From Marinilabiliales bacterium (GTDB taxonomy: Bacteria > Bacteroidota > Bacteroidia > Bacteroidales > DTU049), in contig PKSX01000195.1 in NCBI GenBank assembly GCA_002869435.1, positions 1-38,189 on the forward strand: DNA of 38,189 bases, given 5' to 3'. A program made the translations under genes and the position numbers. Shown here piece after piece: positions 25,191 through 33,972 of the stretch; positions within the stretch are counted from its first letter, which is position 1, and each line of letters opens with the position of its first letter. The notes under the pieces were generated by a model. It was not told the origin of the DNA. It made no database searches and worked only from the letters and a program-made list of their open reading frames with translations.

Positions 25191-27524
25191 ATGCAAAACA
25201 ATCGAAAACACCATATCAGCCACGATCCCATTCATGATTCAGCAGTGAAACACGTACAGGGTAGAAGCATCTATATCGATGATATGCCCAGGTTTGACAA
25301 TTAGCTGCATGCTTGTCCGGCAACAAGCCCTTTTGCTAGTGCAGTCATTAAAAACATCGACATTTCGGAAGCTTTGAAAGCACCAGGGGTTAGATTTATT
25401 GTCACTGCAGACGATATACCCGGTAAAAACCAAATGGGACCGGTATTCCATGATGAAGTTTGCCTTGCTGATAAGGAATTACTATGTATTGGGCACACCT
25501 ATGCCGTGGTTGCGGCTGATACATATGAACAAGCGTATCTTGCAACAAAACTTATTAAACTCGATGCAGAGGAAAAAACGCCTGTTTTATCCATAGATCA
25601 GGCTATTGCTGCAAACTCCCGCCTGCAGCCTGAAAGAAAAATTGAACGCGGTGAAGTAGATAAAACATTTAAGCAAAGCAAACATATTCTTGAGGGTCAG
25701 TTCAAAAACGGAGCACAGGAACATTGGTATCTGGAAACTCAGTCCTGCATTGTAGTTCCGGGTGAAGAACTTGAACTTATGGTGTACAGTAGCACACAAC
25801 ATCCTAGTGAAACCCAGGCCATTGTTTCTGAAGTTATGGGTATTCCAAGAAATGAAATCACGGTAGAAACCCGGCGTTTGGGTGGCGCGTTTGGCGGAAA
25901 AGAAACTTCCGGAAATCATGTTGCTGCGTGGGCTGCATTGCTGGCACGAAAGTCTGGTAGACCCATTAGAATCAGGCTAACACGAGATATGGATCAGGCC
26001 ATTACAGGTAAGCGTCATCCGTTTCAATCGGATTGGAAGATTGCTTTTGATGATAACTGACGGATTGAAGCTTATCAGGTAGAACTAAATGCCGATGGCG
26101 GCATGGCTACGGACCTAACGATGGCCATTCTGGAGCGTGGAATGCTGCATGCCGAGAATTCATATTTTATTCCCAATATCAGAATTATTGGCAACGCCTG
26201 GAAAACAAATCTGCCTTCAAATGTGGCTTTTCGTGGATTTGGTCAACCCCAGGGCATGGCAGTTATTGAAGAAGCCATTGAAGCCATTGCCTGTTATCTT
26301 GGCAAAGAACCTTTAGACATTCGCCGGATCAATTATTACGATACAAAAAGCAGGAATATAGCTCCATATGGCGCAGAAGTAAAGCAGAATCATTTGCTAA
26401 GAATTGAAGGAGAAATCCTGAAAAGCAGTAATTATCTGAAGCGTAAGGCTGAAATAGATGCTTTTAATGCAAATTCAAAGCATATAAAAAGAGGCATTTC
26501 TTTAACTCCGGTTAAGTTTGGAATTTCTTTTACCACTTCGTTTCTGAATCAGGCCGGAGCTTTGATACACATTTATGCCGACGGATCTGTACAGGTCAAT
26601 CATGGCGGAATTGAAATGGGTCAGGGTTTGAATACCAAAATGATTCAGGTGGCAGCGGCTGAACTTGGTGTGAATATCGACCGGATAAAACTGACACCTA
26701 CCAATACCTCAAAAGTTCCGAATACTTCTGCTACTGCTGCGTCATCCGGTTCTGATCTGAATGGTATGGCCATTAAAAATGCCGTAGGTCAATTGAAAGA
26801 ACGATTGCTTCCTGTTGCTGCTCAGATTCTTGCTGAGGAGTTTGAAACCAAAGTAGATGCAAAGAATGTAATAATTGAAAACGATTATGTGTTTGATCAG
26901 TCCAAACCTAAAATCACTTTGCCTTTTGAAACTATTGCTTCGAAAGCATATTTATTTCAGACCCATTTAAGTGCTGCGGGATATTACCGCACACCGGATA
27001 TTTGGTTCGATCGTGCTAAAGGTGTGGGTAAACCCTTCCATTATTATACTTACGGAATGGCGGTAAGCGAGGTTGAAGTGGACACGCTCGAAGGTCGTGT
27101 TAAGTTATTACGCGCCAGGATTATTGAAGATGCCGGCGAAACCATCAATGAGCAACTTGATATTGGCCAGGTTATCGGCGGATTTGTTCAGGGACTTGGC
27201 TGGGTCACCACCGAAGACATTAAATGGAATGAAAAAGGGCGGATTCTGAATGCCTCACCTGATACATATAAAATTCCTACTATCAATGATATTCCGGTTG
27301 ATTTTGAAGTTAAGCTTTTGGAGAAAGCACCAAATGACAATACGATCAGAAGGTCGAAAGCGGTAGGTGAACCTCCATTTCCATTGGCATTATCTGCATT
27401 TTATGCCATAAAATATGCCATTGCATCGCTGGCCGATCATAAGGTGGAACCCAAGCTGAATATCCCTGCCACTAATGAAGAGATTGTTTTGAGTATTAGG
27501 GATTTGGAGAAAAGGATGAAATAA
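25191..27524 (+). pseudogene. xdhB: Xanthine dehydrogenase large (molybdenum) subunit, interrupted by two in-frame stops
   Basis: One continuous frame of 777 coding positions starts with an ATG 7 bases after AAGGAG and runs to TAA at 27524. It contains TAG at 25302-25304 (codon 38) and TGA at 26058-26060 (codon 290). Homology continues across both breaks (RFDN*LHACPATSPFASA; KIAFDDN*RIEAYQVELNADGG) with no frameshift. All key motifs remain: RRLGGAFGGKE and AFRGFGQPQG (molybdopterin and purine-contacting Glu/Arg region), EMGQGLNTKM, and catalytic Glu in AVGEPPFPLALSAFYA. The length matches the usual large subunit. Each stop is one substitution from a sense codon, for example GAG and GGA. It is therefore a very recent pseudogene or an assembly error. 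If it is real, XdhC and XdhA have lost their partner. Confidence 0.9.
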
Positions 27525-27651
27525 CTCATAATTGACGAAAATTCTTATCTGATCAACGGTTCTACGTCAGCCTCGTTCCTCACCTGACGATGGAATGTCG
27601 ACACAGTTTCACAACCTTAAACAGAAAAAATCATTTTTTTCCCATCAATCC

Positions 27652-27701
27652 TTGCACCAATAAAAAAAAGTCGTACTTTTGCAGTCCGTTAAAAAACGGA
27701 C
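27652..27701 (+). promoter_or_regulatory. rpsF operon promoter with a hairpin at the predicted mRNA 5' end
   Basis: TTG (27652-27654) and TACTTTTG (27674-27681) form a Bacteroidota promoter with the same TACTTTTGCAG core as rpsA. Directly after it GTCCGTT/AACGGAC (27684-27701, AAAA loop) is a perfect 7-bp hairpin overlapping the expected start site. It could stabilise the mRNA, act as an operator, or be a ribosomal-protein leader. Confidence 0.7.
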
Positions 27702-27727
27702 GATAATTAACTCTAAATCAAAACAAA

Positions 27728-28096
27728 ATGGCAAATCGTTACGAAACCGTTTTCATTATGACTCCCGTTTTGTCTGATGACCAGACAAAGGAAACGGTAA
27801 ACAAATTCAAGGATTTCATTGTCAGCAATGGCGGTGAGATTAAGCATGAAGAAGATTGGGGTATGAAAAAACTTGCGTATCCCATCCAGAAAAAAACCAC
27901 CGGATTCTATCATTTAATTGAGTTCGAATCTGACGGTCAGGTTATTGGTAACCTCGAAACTCAGTTTAAACGCGACGAGCGTATTATCCGCTTCCTCACT
28001 GTAGGTCTCGACAAATACGGTGTGGCATATGTGGAAAAACGCCGCAGGCTGAAAGCTGAAAAAGAGCAGGAAAACAAAACTCCAAAAGAAGATTAA
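27728..28096 (+). CDS. rpsF: 30S ribosomal protein S6
   Basis: 122 residues starting MANRYETVFIMTPVLSDDQ, with EDWGMKKLAYPIQKKTTGFY and QFKRDERIIRFLTV, the hallmarks of S6. It binds 16S rRNA as a dimer with S18 in the platform of the small subunit. The C-terminus is a charged tail (RRRLKAEKEQENKTPKED). It is first in the conserved rpsF-rpsR-rplI operon, 21 bases before rpsR. Confidence 0.97.
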   Translation: MANRYETVFIMTPVLSDDQTKETVNKFKDFIVSNGGEIKHEEDWGMKKLAYPIQKKTTGFYHLIEFESDGQVIGNLETQFKRDERIIRFLTVGLDKYGVAYVEKRRRLKAEKEQENKTPKED

Positions 28097-28117
28097 TAAC
28101 CTTAAAAACAAGAAATT

Positions 28118-28387
28118 ATGGCACAACAAGGAAACGATATACGTTATTTGACTCCCATCAATATCGACACCAAAAGAAAAAAATATTGTCGCTTCAAAAA
28201 AGCACGTATTAAATATGTCGATTATAAAGATCCTAACTTCCTTTTGAAGTTTGTTAACGACCAGGGTAAGATTTTACCTCGTCGCCTTACCGGAACATCA
28301 ACAAAGTTCCAGAAAAAAGTTTCGAAGGCTATCAAGCGTGCACGCCACCTTGCTATTCTTCCATATGTAGCTGACCAGTTAAAATAA
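28118..28387 (+). CDS. rpsR: 30S ribosomal protein S18
   Basis: 89 residues with KKYCRFKKARIKYVDYKD, ILPRRLTGTSTKFQKKVS and KAIKRARHLAILPYVADQLK, characteristic of S18, the binding partner of S6. The length fits the family. It lies between rpsF and rplI, 13 bases before the latter. Confidence 0.97.
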   Translation: MAQQGNDIRYLTPINIDTKRKKYCRFKKARIKYVDYKDPNFLLKFVNDQGKILPRRLTGTSTKFQKKVSKAIKRARHLAILPYVADQLK

Positions 28388-28400
28388 GGGAGGACAAACC

Positions 28401-28871
28401 ATGGAAATTATTCTTAAAGAAGACGTACAAAACTTAGGATATAAAGACGACATCGTTAAGGTAAAACCGGGATATGCCCGCAATTACCTTATTCCTAAAG
28501 GAATGGCAATCGTTGCCACCGAAAGCGCACGCAAAGTTCTGGCAGAAAACCTGAAACAACGCGCTTTCAAAGAAGATAAAATACGCGAAGAAGCTGAAGG
28601 TCAGGCTAAAAAGCTTGAAGGTGTTACACTCACCATCAAAACCAAAGTTTCATCAGCCGGTAAAATCTACGGCAGCGTAAATAATATTCAAATTGCAGAA
28701 GCACTGATGGATCAGCACAAATTCGAAGTATATCGCAAAAAGATTGAAGTAAATCACGAAGCGATTAAAGAAGTGGGTTCATACACTGCTAAAGTTACAC
28801 TGTACAAAGACATTAAAGTAGAAGTTCCTTTCGACGTTAAATCAGACGTGGAAGAGGAAGCTGCAGAATAA
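28401..28871 (+). CDS. rplI: 50S ribosomal protein L9
   Basis: 156 residues. The N-terminal domain (MEIILKEDVQNLGYKDD, VKPGYARNYLIPKGMA) is the L9 signature, followed by the long connecting helix and a C-terminal domain with SSAGKIYGSVNNIQIAEAL. The tail is acidic (DVEEEAAE). L9 binds 23S rRNA near the L1 stalk and helps keep the reading frame. GGGAGG (28388-28393) lies 7 bases before the ATG, a clear Shine-Dalgarno that rpsF and rpsR lack. Confidence 0.97.
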   Translation: MEIILKEDVQNLGYKDDIVKVKPGYARNYLIPKGMAIVATESARKVLAENLKQRAFKEDKIREEAEGQAKKLEGVTLTIKTKVSSAGKIYGSVNNIQIAEALMDQHKFEVYRKKIEVNHEAIKEVGSYTAKVTLYKDIKVEVPFDVKSDVEEEAAE

Positions 28872-28892
28872 TCTTTGAGTCATGTGATTCTG

Positions 28893-28924
28893 AAAGCCGT
28901 AGCTGAAAAGTTGCGGCTTTTTTT
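28893..28924 (+). terminator. Rho-independent terminator of the rpsF operon
   Basis: AAAGCCGTAGCT/AGTTGCGGCTTT pair over 12 positions (two G-T) around a GAAA tetraloop, then a T run. It follows the rplI stop by 21 bases. From 28925 to 29041 the spacer holds short direct repeats (GTTTAAAGT twice; AATCCG twice) and no gene. Confidence 0.92.
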
Positions 28925-29041
28925 CAGTTTAAAGTTATAAGTTGAAAGTTTAAAGTACGGTTTGAATCCGCGTAAATCCGTATTTCTCATCTCACAGCGT
29001 TTATCTGCGTCTGAATAGCACAATTTTACTACTTTTACTAC

Positions 29042-29785
29042 ATGATTACCAAAAGGGAAATTCAATCATATAAATCACTGAAAAATAAGCGCGACCGAGA
29101 TGAGCTGAATCTCTTCCCTGCCGAAACACCAAAGTTAGTGGCTGATTTTCTGAAAGCTGGTGCTAAACCGCATTCCCTTTTTGTGTTGAAAGATGAAATA
29201 TTAAAGTGGCGACGTGATTTTCCAAACTTCGAGTTCACAGAAATATCTAAAAGTGAACTGGATAGACTAAGCCACCTTAAACAACCACACGAAATTGCAG
29301 GGCTCTTTCATAAATTCGATTTACCTGAATTCAATCAAGATAATCTTACCCTGATTCTGGATCGAATTGCAGATCCCGGAAATATGGGCACACTTATCCG
29401 CACGGCCGACTGGTTTGGAGTTAAAAACATTATCTGCTCTGAGGATTCAGTTGATATTTATAATCCAAAAGTAGTGCAAAGTACCATGGGAAGCATGGCA
29501 CGAATAAATATCTATTATAAGAAGGCTGGTGAAATACAAAAGATGCTAAACCCTGAAAGCCGGATTTTCGGGGCTGACATGGAGGGAACAGATTTAAAAA
29601 ACATCAAGCCCGGATCAAATGATGTCATCTTAATCGGCAGCGAAGCTCATGGTATTCAGCAATTTAAAAGCCTGTGCACTGAAATGCTGTCTATTCCGCT
29701 AATAAAAACTGATGGTGGCCCCGAATCGCTCAATGCTGCAGTGGCCGGTTCAATAATGCTCTATCATTTTGCCCATGCAAAGTAG
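29042..29785 (+). CDS. SpoU/TrmH-family RNA 2'-O-methyltransferase
   Basis: 247 residues. The N-terminal substrate-binding region (IQSYKSLKNKRDRDELNLF) is followed by a SPOUT knot with motif 1 LDRIADPGNMGTLIRTADWF, motif 2 VILIGSEAHGI and motif 3 PESLNAAVAGSIMLYHF. This arrangement is typical of rRNA ribose methyltransferases (RlmB-like) and other TrmH-group enzymes; the target nucleotide cannot be told from the sequence. It differs from the tRNA-type TrmH at 15330. The last 11 bases overlap the next gene's start. Confidence 0.88.
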   Translation: MITKREIQSYKSLKNKRDRDELNLFPAETPKLVADFLKAGAKPHSLFVLKDEILKWRRDFPNFEFTEISKSELDRLSHLKQPHEIAGLFHKFDLPEFNQDNLTLILDRIADPGNMGTLIRTADWFGVKNIICSEDSVDIYNPKVVQSTMGSMARINIYYKKAGEIQKMLNPESRIFGADMEGTDLKNIKPGSNDVILIGSEAHGIQQFKSLCTEMLSIPLIKTDGGPESLNAAVAGSIMLYHFAHAK

Positions 29786-30560
29786 AATTATCATTCTGAT
29801 TCTCTCATGCATTCTTGCTTCCTGTTCCATCGGGATGCATAAAGTGGCTCGCATGTCGCCGGAAATGATTGAAACATCGGGACTTGCCGAAATCGACGGG
29901 CAATTATTCACAATTAACGACAGTGGCGATACCAGCCGGGTGTATAGTTTTGGGAAGGATGGAAAACTTAGGTCTGCTTTTATTATCGAAGGTGCAGAGA
30001 ACCGCGACTGGGAAGCACTTGCTTCCAATGACGATACCCTTTTTATTGGCGACATTGGCAATAATTTCAAATGGAAAGATACGCTGGTAATTTACATATC
30101 TGAAAATCAAAACCTTCTTGGTGAAATTCGCTTTTCTTATCCAAATGGTAAAAGCTTCGACTCCGAAGCCATGATCTTCTATCATGATTCACTATTAATA
30201 TTTACCAAAAACCGTAAAGATGGTGGCGCTTTTGTGTACGGCATCCCTGCCCTCCCCGGCTTTCACACCGCTACCCTGCTTGATTCCATAGAATATAAAG
30301 GTATGATAACCGGCGCTGATTTTGATAAAGAAACGAGTACTCTAATCCTTGTCGGATACCGAAATTATCACCCTTTTGTAATGGTATATGATGAGTGCAA
30401 TCCAAGACATATCGGTCGTTATGAATACAGAAAACGTGCATTCACTTTACGTCCTGCCCGACAAACCGAAGCTATTTTAATCAAAGAAAAAGGCAAAGCC
30501 TGGATCACCAGTGAGCAATTTTGGTTCAGGAAGGGGTATTTGTTTGAGGTGAGGTATTAA
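29775..30560 (+). CDS. Putative lipoprotein with beta-propeller-like repeats
   Basis: 261 residues from the ATG at 29775, inside the end of the methyltransferase gene; a TTG two codons earlier is less likely. A short hydrophobic stretch and lipobox (IIILILSCILASC) indicate a lipoprotein. The rest has propeller-like blades: ETSGLAEIDGQLFTINDSGD, NRDWEALASNDDTLFIGDIG, SEAMIFYHDSLLIFTKNR, GADFDKETSTLILVGY. The ND.GD and D..FIGDIGNN elements recall Bacteroidota esterase-like or SdiA-regulated-like propellers, but I cannot fix a family. The overlap suggests co-transcription with the methyltransferase. Confidence 0.75.
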   Translation: MQSRIIILILSCILASCSIGMHKVARMSPEMIETSGLAEIDGQLFTINDSGDTSRVYSFGKDGKLRSAFIIEGAENRDWEALASNDDTLFIGDIGNNFKWKDTLVIYISENQNLLGEIRFSYPNGKSFDSEAMIFYHDSLLIFTKNRKDGGAFVYGIPALPGFHTATLLDSIEYKGMITGADFDKETSTLILVGYRNYHPFVMVYDECNPRHIGRYEYRKRAFTLRPARQTEAILIKEKGKAWITSEQFWFRKGYLFEVRY

Positions 30561-30650
30561 TACTCTTCCCACACATATAAAAACCCGACACTTCAAATAA
30601 ACATAATCATATTTAGATAAGTTAAACTGCGGCTGATATTCAGAATACAT

Positions 30651-30658
30651 TATTTTTG
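30651..30658 (+). promoter_or_regulatory. Putative -7 box of the mannoside operon
   Basis: TATTTTTG matches TAnnTTTG and lies 30 bases before the transporter start. No convincing -33 box sits at the right distance, which could mean activator dependence. Confidence 0.45.
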
Positions 30659-30688
30659 TTATCAATCTCAAACTAATTTATACATACA

Positions 30689-31900
30689 ATGAACAGTTCA
30701 ACCATTTCAAAAACTTCGAAATACGCAACGCTACCCATCTTTTTTGCATTTCTATGCATGGGTTTTGGCGATGTTGTTGGTCCAATGGTAAGTTTAGCCA
30801 AGAATACTTTCTCATTAAGTAATATTATGGCTCAATTGCTCCCTCTGTCAGGGTTTATAATGTTTGGACTGCTTTCAATCCCCATTGGTGTTTATCAGGA
30901 TAAGAAAGGGAAAAAATTTATATTGATTCTGGGTTTAATTATAGCATTTATCGGCTTAATAATTCCTGTTTTCAACGGAATGTATGGACCCGCCATTGAA
31001 ATTACGGCCAGTGATGCCAATAAATATTACATTGTACTTATTTCCATCCTGATGCTGGGTGCCGGAGCTACCATTCTGCAGGTTGCCGGAAACCCGATCA
31101 TGCGCGATGTAAGCGCAGAAGGAAGATATTCGAGCAATCTCTCGCTCGCTCAATCCATAAAAGCCATTGGCAGCTCAATGGGATTTTTGTTGCCGCCATT
31201 TGTAGTTGCTGCCTTTGGTCTCGACTGGAGCATTCTCTTCCCCATTTATGCCATCCTGATTCTGATTACATTAATATGGGTTAATTCGGTTAAAATAAAT
31301 GAACGCGATAAGGAAAAAAGCAAACCTGCTACCATAAAATCGTGCTTTAAGCTATTAGGCAACGGATATGTCATTTCAATGGTACTTGGCATATTTCTCT
31401 ATGTTGGTGCTGAAGTTTCCATGAGCTCAGGAGTACCGATTCTTCTAACTGAAATGTATGGCATAAAGGATCTCGAACTCCTGGTGGCATGGTTATTATT
31501 CTTCATGCCAATCCTGATAGGTCGTTTTACAGGTTCTGCAATTCTTAGAGTGATTAAACCAAGAAATTTTCTCATTTTAACCGTTTTCATTGCAATAATT
31601 GGCATATTGTTGATTTTTGTTCAGAATATTACCCTGGCCTATATTGGAATTGTGATGGTAGGCCTTGGATTTGCCAATATATTTCCGCTTATTTTCAGCA
31701 TAACAGTTGACAGAATGCCGGAAAGAAGCAATGAACTATCAGGTTTAATGGTTACTGCAATTGTTGGAGGAGCTTTAATCCCGGTTGTTTGGGGAGCCGT
31801 AGCTGATAATTTTTCTGTTTTATGGGCATTTGCCGTACCTTTGATCTGCATACTTTACATTGCAGTCATTAGTTTTAGAAAATCTTTAAAAACAGCCTAG
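30689..31900 (+). CDS. MFS sugar transporter
   Basis: 403 residues with about 12 hydrophobic helices. The loop after helix 2 carries the MFS-type GVYQDKKGKKF. Other segments are FFAFLCMGFGDVVGPMV near the start, GAGATILQVAGNPIMRDV in the first half and GLGFANIFPLIFSITVDRMP in the second, which recall the FucP-like sugar:proton symporters. It lies in the inner membrane and probably imports mannose or another hexose released by the GH92 enzyme encoded downstream. Its TAG stop directly abuts the next gene's ATG. Confidence 0.85.
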   Translation: MNSSTISKTSKYATLPIFFAFLCMGFGDVVGPMVSLAKNTFSLSNIMAQLLPLSGFIMFGLLSIPIGVYQDKKGKKFILILGLIIAFIGLIIPVFNGMYGPAIEITASDANKYYIVLISILMLGAGATILQVAGNPIMRDVSAEGRYSSNLSLAQSIKAIGSSMGFLLPPFVVAAFGLDWSILFPIYAILILITLIWVNSVKINERDKEKSKPATIKSCFKLLGNGYVISMVLGIFLYVGAEVSMSSGVPILLTEMYGIKDLELLVAWLLFFMPILIGRFTGSAILRVIKPRNFLILTVFIAIIGILLIFVQNITLAYIGIVMVGLGFANIFPLIFSITVDRMPERSNELSGLMVTAIVGGALIPVVWGAVADNFSVLWAFAVPLICILYIAVISFRKSLKTA

Positions 31901-33010
31901 ATGAGCCTTGAAAACGACAAACGAATAGTTATGACCCTCGATGCAGGAGGAACAAATTTTGTTTTCTCCGCAATTCAGGGCCTTAAAGAAATAATAGAAC
32001 CGGTTTCCATGCCGGCTGAAGGACATATTCTTGATCGTTGTCTTCAGAATATTATTGATGGTTTTACGAGAATTAAAGAGCAGTTGCCTGAAGAACCAGT
32101 AGCTATATCTTTTGCTTTCCCCGGGCCGGCCGACTATCCTAATGGTATCATTGGTGATCTGGGAAACCTTCCTGCATTCAGAGGTGGTATCGCTCTTGGG
32201 CCGATGCTGGAGAAGCATTTTAAATTACCTGTGTTTATTAATAACGATGGTGATCTCTTTGCGTATGGCGAAGCATTAGCCGGCTTTCTGCCTGAAGTGA
32301 ATAAAAAACTTGAAGAACACGGCAATCCAAAACGTTTTCAAAACCTGGTAGGATTCACATTAGGTACCGGATTTGGTGCCGGTTTTGTACATAACGGAGA
32401 ACTCTTTTTAGGCGATAACTCTGGTGCGGCAGAAGTATGGCTATTAAGCCAGAAGAATAATATTATACATAATGTTGAAGAGAATATAAGCATTAGAGCC
32501 ATTAAAAGAGTGTATGGCGAGCACGCTGGAATTCATTACCGACAAACGCCGGAACCTAAAGATATTTTTGAGATTGCTATTGGTCAAAAAGAAGGAAATG
32601 TCTTTGCAGCAAAAGAGAGTTTTAATCGTTTTGGTGAAGAACTTGGGCATGCACTCGCCAATGTGATAACACTTATTGATGGATTGGCAGTTATTGGCGG
32701 AGGCATGTCGGCCGCTGCTGATCTTTTTCTTCCAGCCATGTTTAAGGAACTCAATCGCAGCTTCACCTCGGTAGATCGAAAAAAATACCCGCGTCTTGTT
32801 CAAAAAGTATTCAATCTCGATGATCCTGAACAAATGAATACTTTTATTCATGGAGAAATTAAAACAGTGAAGGTTCCTTTCTATGAAGATTCCATTACAT
32901 ATGACCCATTACCACGTATTGGTGTGGGAATCTCAAAGCTTGGTGCAACAAAAGCTACTTCTTTTGGTGCCTATGCATATGCTTTGCAGCAGCTTAACAG
33001 AAAGGGATAA
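31901..33010 (+). CDS. Divergent ROK-family sugar kinase lacking the zinc motif
   Basis: 369 residues. The phosphate-binding loop is VMTLDAGGTNFVFSAIQG. The catalytic aspartate is probably that of INNDGDLFAYGEAL. GFTLGTGFGAGFVHNGELFLG matches the ROK/hexokinase adenosine region, and LAVIGGGMSAAADLF lies near the C-terminus. The usual ROK zinc-binding CGCGxxGC sequence is missing: GDNSGAAEVWLLSQKNN stands where the zinc region would be expected to follow. It is longer than the typical 300-320 residues. A hexose or mannose kinase activity is likely from the operon context, but substrate and activity are unproven. Confidence 0.8.
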   Translation: MSLENDKRIVMTLDAGGTNFVFSAIQGLKEIIEPVSMPAEGHILDRCLQNIIDGFTRIKEQLPEEPVAISFAFPGPADYPNGIIGDLGNLPAFRGGIALGPMLEKHFKLPVFINNDGDLFAYGEALAGFLPEVNKKLEEHGNPKRFQNLVGFTLGTGFGAGFVHNGELFLGDNSGAAEVWLLSQKNNIIHNVEENISIRAIKRVYGEHAGIHYRQTPEPKDIFEIAIGQKEGNVFAAKESFNRFGEELGHALANVITLIDGLAVIGGGMSAAADLFLPAMFKELNRSFTSVDRKKYPRLVQKVFNLDDPEQMNTFIHGEIKTVKVPFYEDSITYDPLPRIGVGISKLGATKATSFGAYAYALQQLNRKG

Positions 33011-33012
33011 AT

Positions 33013-33972
33013 ATGAGTATTACCAACGTAGTTTGTGGAATCGATATAGGCGGAACCAATACCAGTATTGGAATTGTAGATCGTGATGGGAGTATTTTAG
33101 ATCGAATGCGTGTTGGAACCCGTCAGTTTGACCATGCCGAAGCTTATTTTAAACAAGTGGCAGATGTAATACAGCTCTTTTTTAAAAGCCACTCTGAATA
33201 CAAGCTTTGTGGTATTGGCATTGGTGCTCCAAATGGAAATTTCTACACCGGAAACATCGAATTTGCCCCCAACCTGAAATGGCAAGGAGTGATTAAGGTA
33301 ACAGAAATCATGCAGAATTTCCTTCCGGGTATTCCTGTTGTTCTTACCAATGATGCAAATGCAGCAGCGCTGGGCGAAAAATACTACGGCTCTGCAAGCG
33401 GTAAAAAGGATTTCATTCTCATAACTCTTGGAACCGGCGTTGGTTCGGGAATCGTAGTTAATGATCAGCTGGTGTATGGTCACGACGGATTTGCCGGAGA
33501 GATTGGACATACTATTTATGATCCTGAAGGCCGCCAATGTGGTTGTGGCAGACGTGGTTGTTTGGAAACCTATGCATCTGCCAGCGGAATGGTACGCTCT
33601 GCTTATGAATTTCTGGAAAAAGATAAACGAGATTCTTTACTCCGCGACATCAAAAAAGAAGAAATTACTGCTGCTCATATTGGTGATGCAGCAGCAAAAG
33701 GTGATGAACTTGCCCTGAATATATTCGATTATACGGCTAAAATCCTTGGAATTAAACTGGCCGACGCAGTTGCACATACCAGTCCGTCAACCATTTATAT
33801 CTTTGGTGGCGTTGCCAATGCCGGAGATATTCTCATGAAACCTCTCAAAAGATATTTCAACGAATATCTGCTCACTATTTTCAAAGATAAAATCGGACTT
33901 GAGTTTTCAGGTCTTCCACAGAACGATGCTGCAGTATTAGGATCTGCTGCTCTTGTAAACCACACACTATAA
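33013..33972 (+). CDS. ROK-family glucokinase-like sugar kinase
   Basis: 319 residues of standard ROK length. The sequence has VCGIDIGGTNTSIGIVDRDG (phosphate loop), VVLTNDANAAALGEKYYG (catalytic Asp), ITLGTGVGSGIVVNDQLVYG, and the zinc motif GHTIYDPEGRQCGCGRRGCL followed by E. These are features of glucokinase/mannokinase-type ROK enzymes; no helix-turn-helix precedes them, so it is not a NagC/Mlc-type repressor. It starts two bases after the divergent ROK gene and ends directly before the GH92 ATG. It probably phosphorylates the hexose taken up by the transporter. Confidence 0.9.
   Translation: MSITNVVCGIDIGGTNTSIGIVDRDGSILDRMRVGTRQFDHAEAYFKQVADVIQLFFKSHSEYKLCGIGIGAPNGNFYTGNIEFAPNLKWQGVIKVTEIMQNFLPGIPVVLTNDANAAALGEKYYGSASGKKDFILITLGTGVGSGIVVNDQLVYGHDGFAGEIGHTIYDPEGRQCGCGRRGCLETYASASGMVRSAYEFLEKDKRDSLLRDIKKEEITAAHIGDAAAKGDELALNIFDYTAKILGIKLADAVAHTSPSTIYIFGGVANAGDILMKPLKRYFNEYLLTIFKDKIGLEFSGLPQNDAAVLGSAALVNHTL

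Noticed and set aside
25302..26060. Stop-codon reassignment as an explanation for the xdhB stops
   Set aside because: Intact neighbours end with TAG (MFS transporter, DUF481-like gene) and TGA (type A T9SS protein, propeller adhesin), so both codons act as stops here.
26058..26103. TGA in xdhB as a selenocysteine codon, with a small hairpin TGCCG/CGGCA 30 bases downstream
   Set aside because: Alignment sense suggests Gly at this position (DDNGRIEAY), the hairpin is small and further away than bacterial SECIS elements usually are, and the same gene has a TAG as well.
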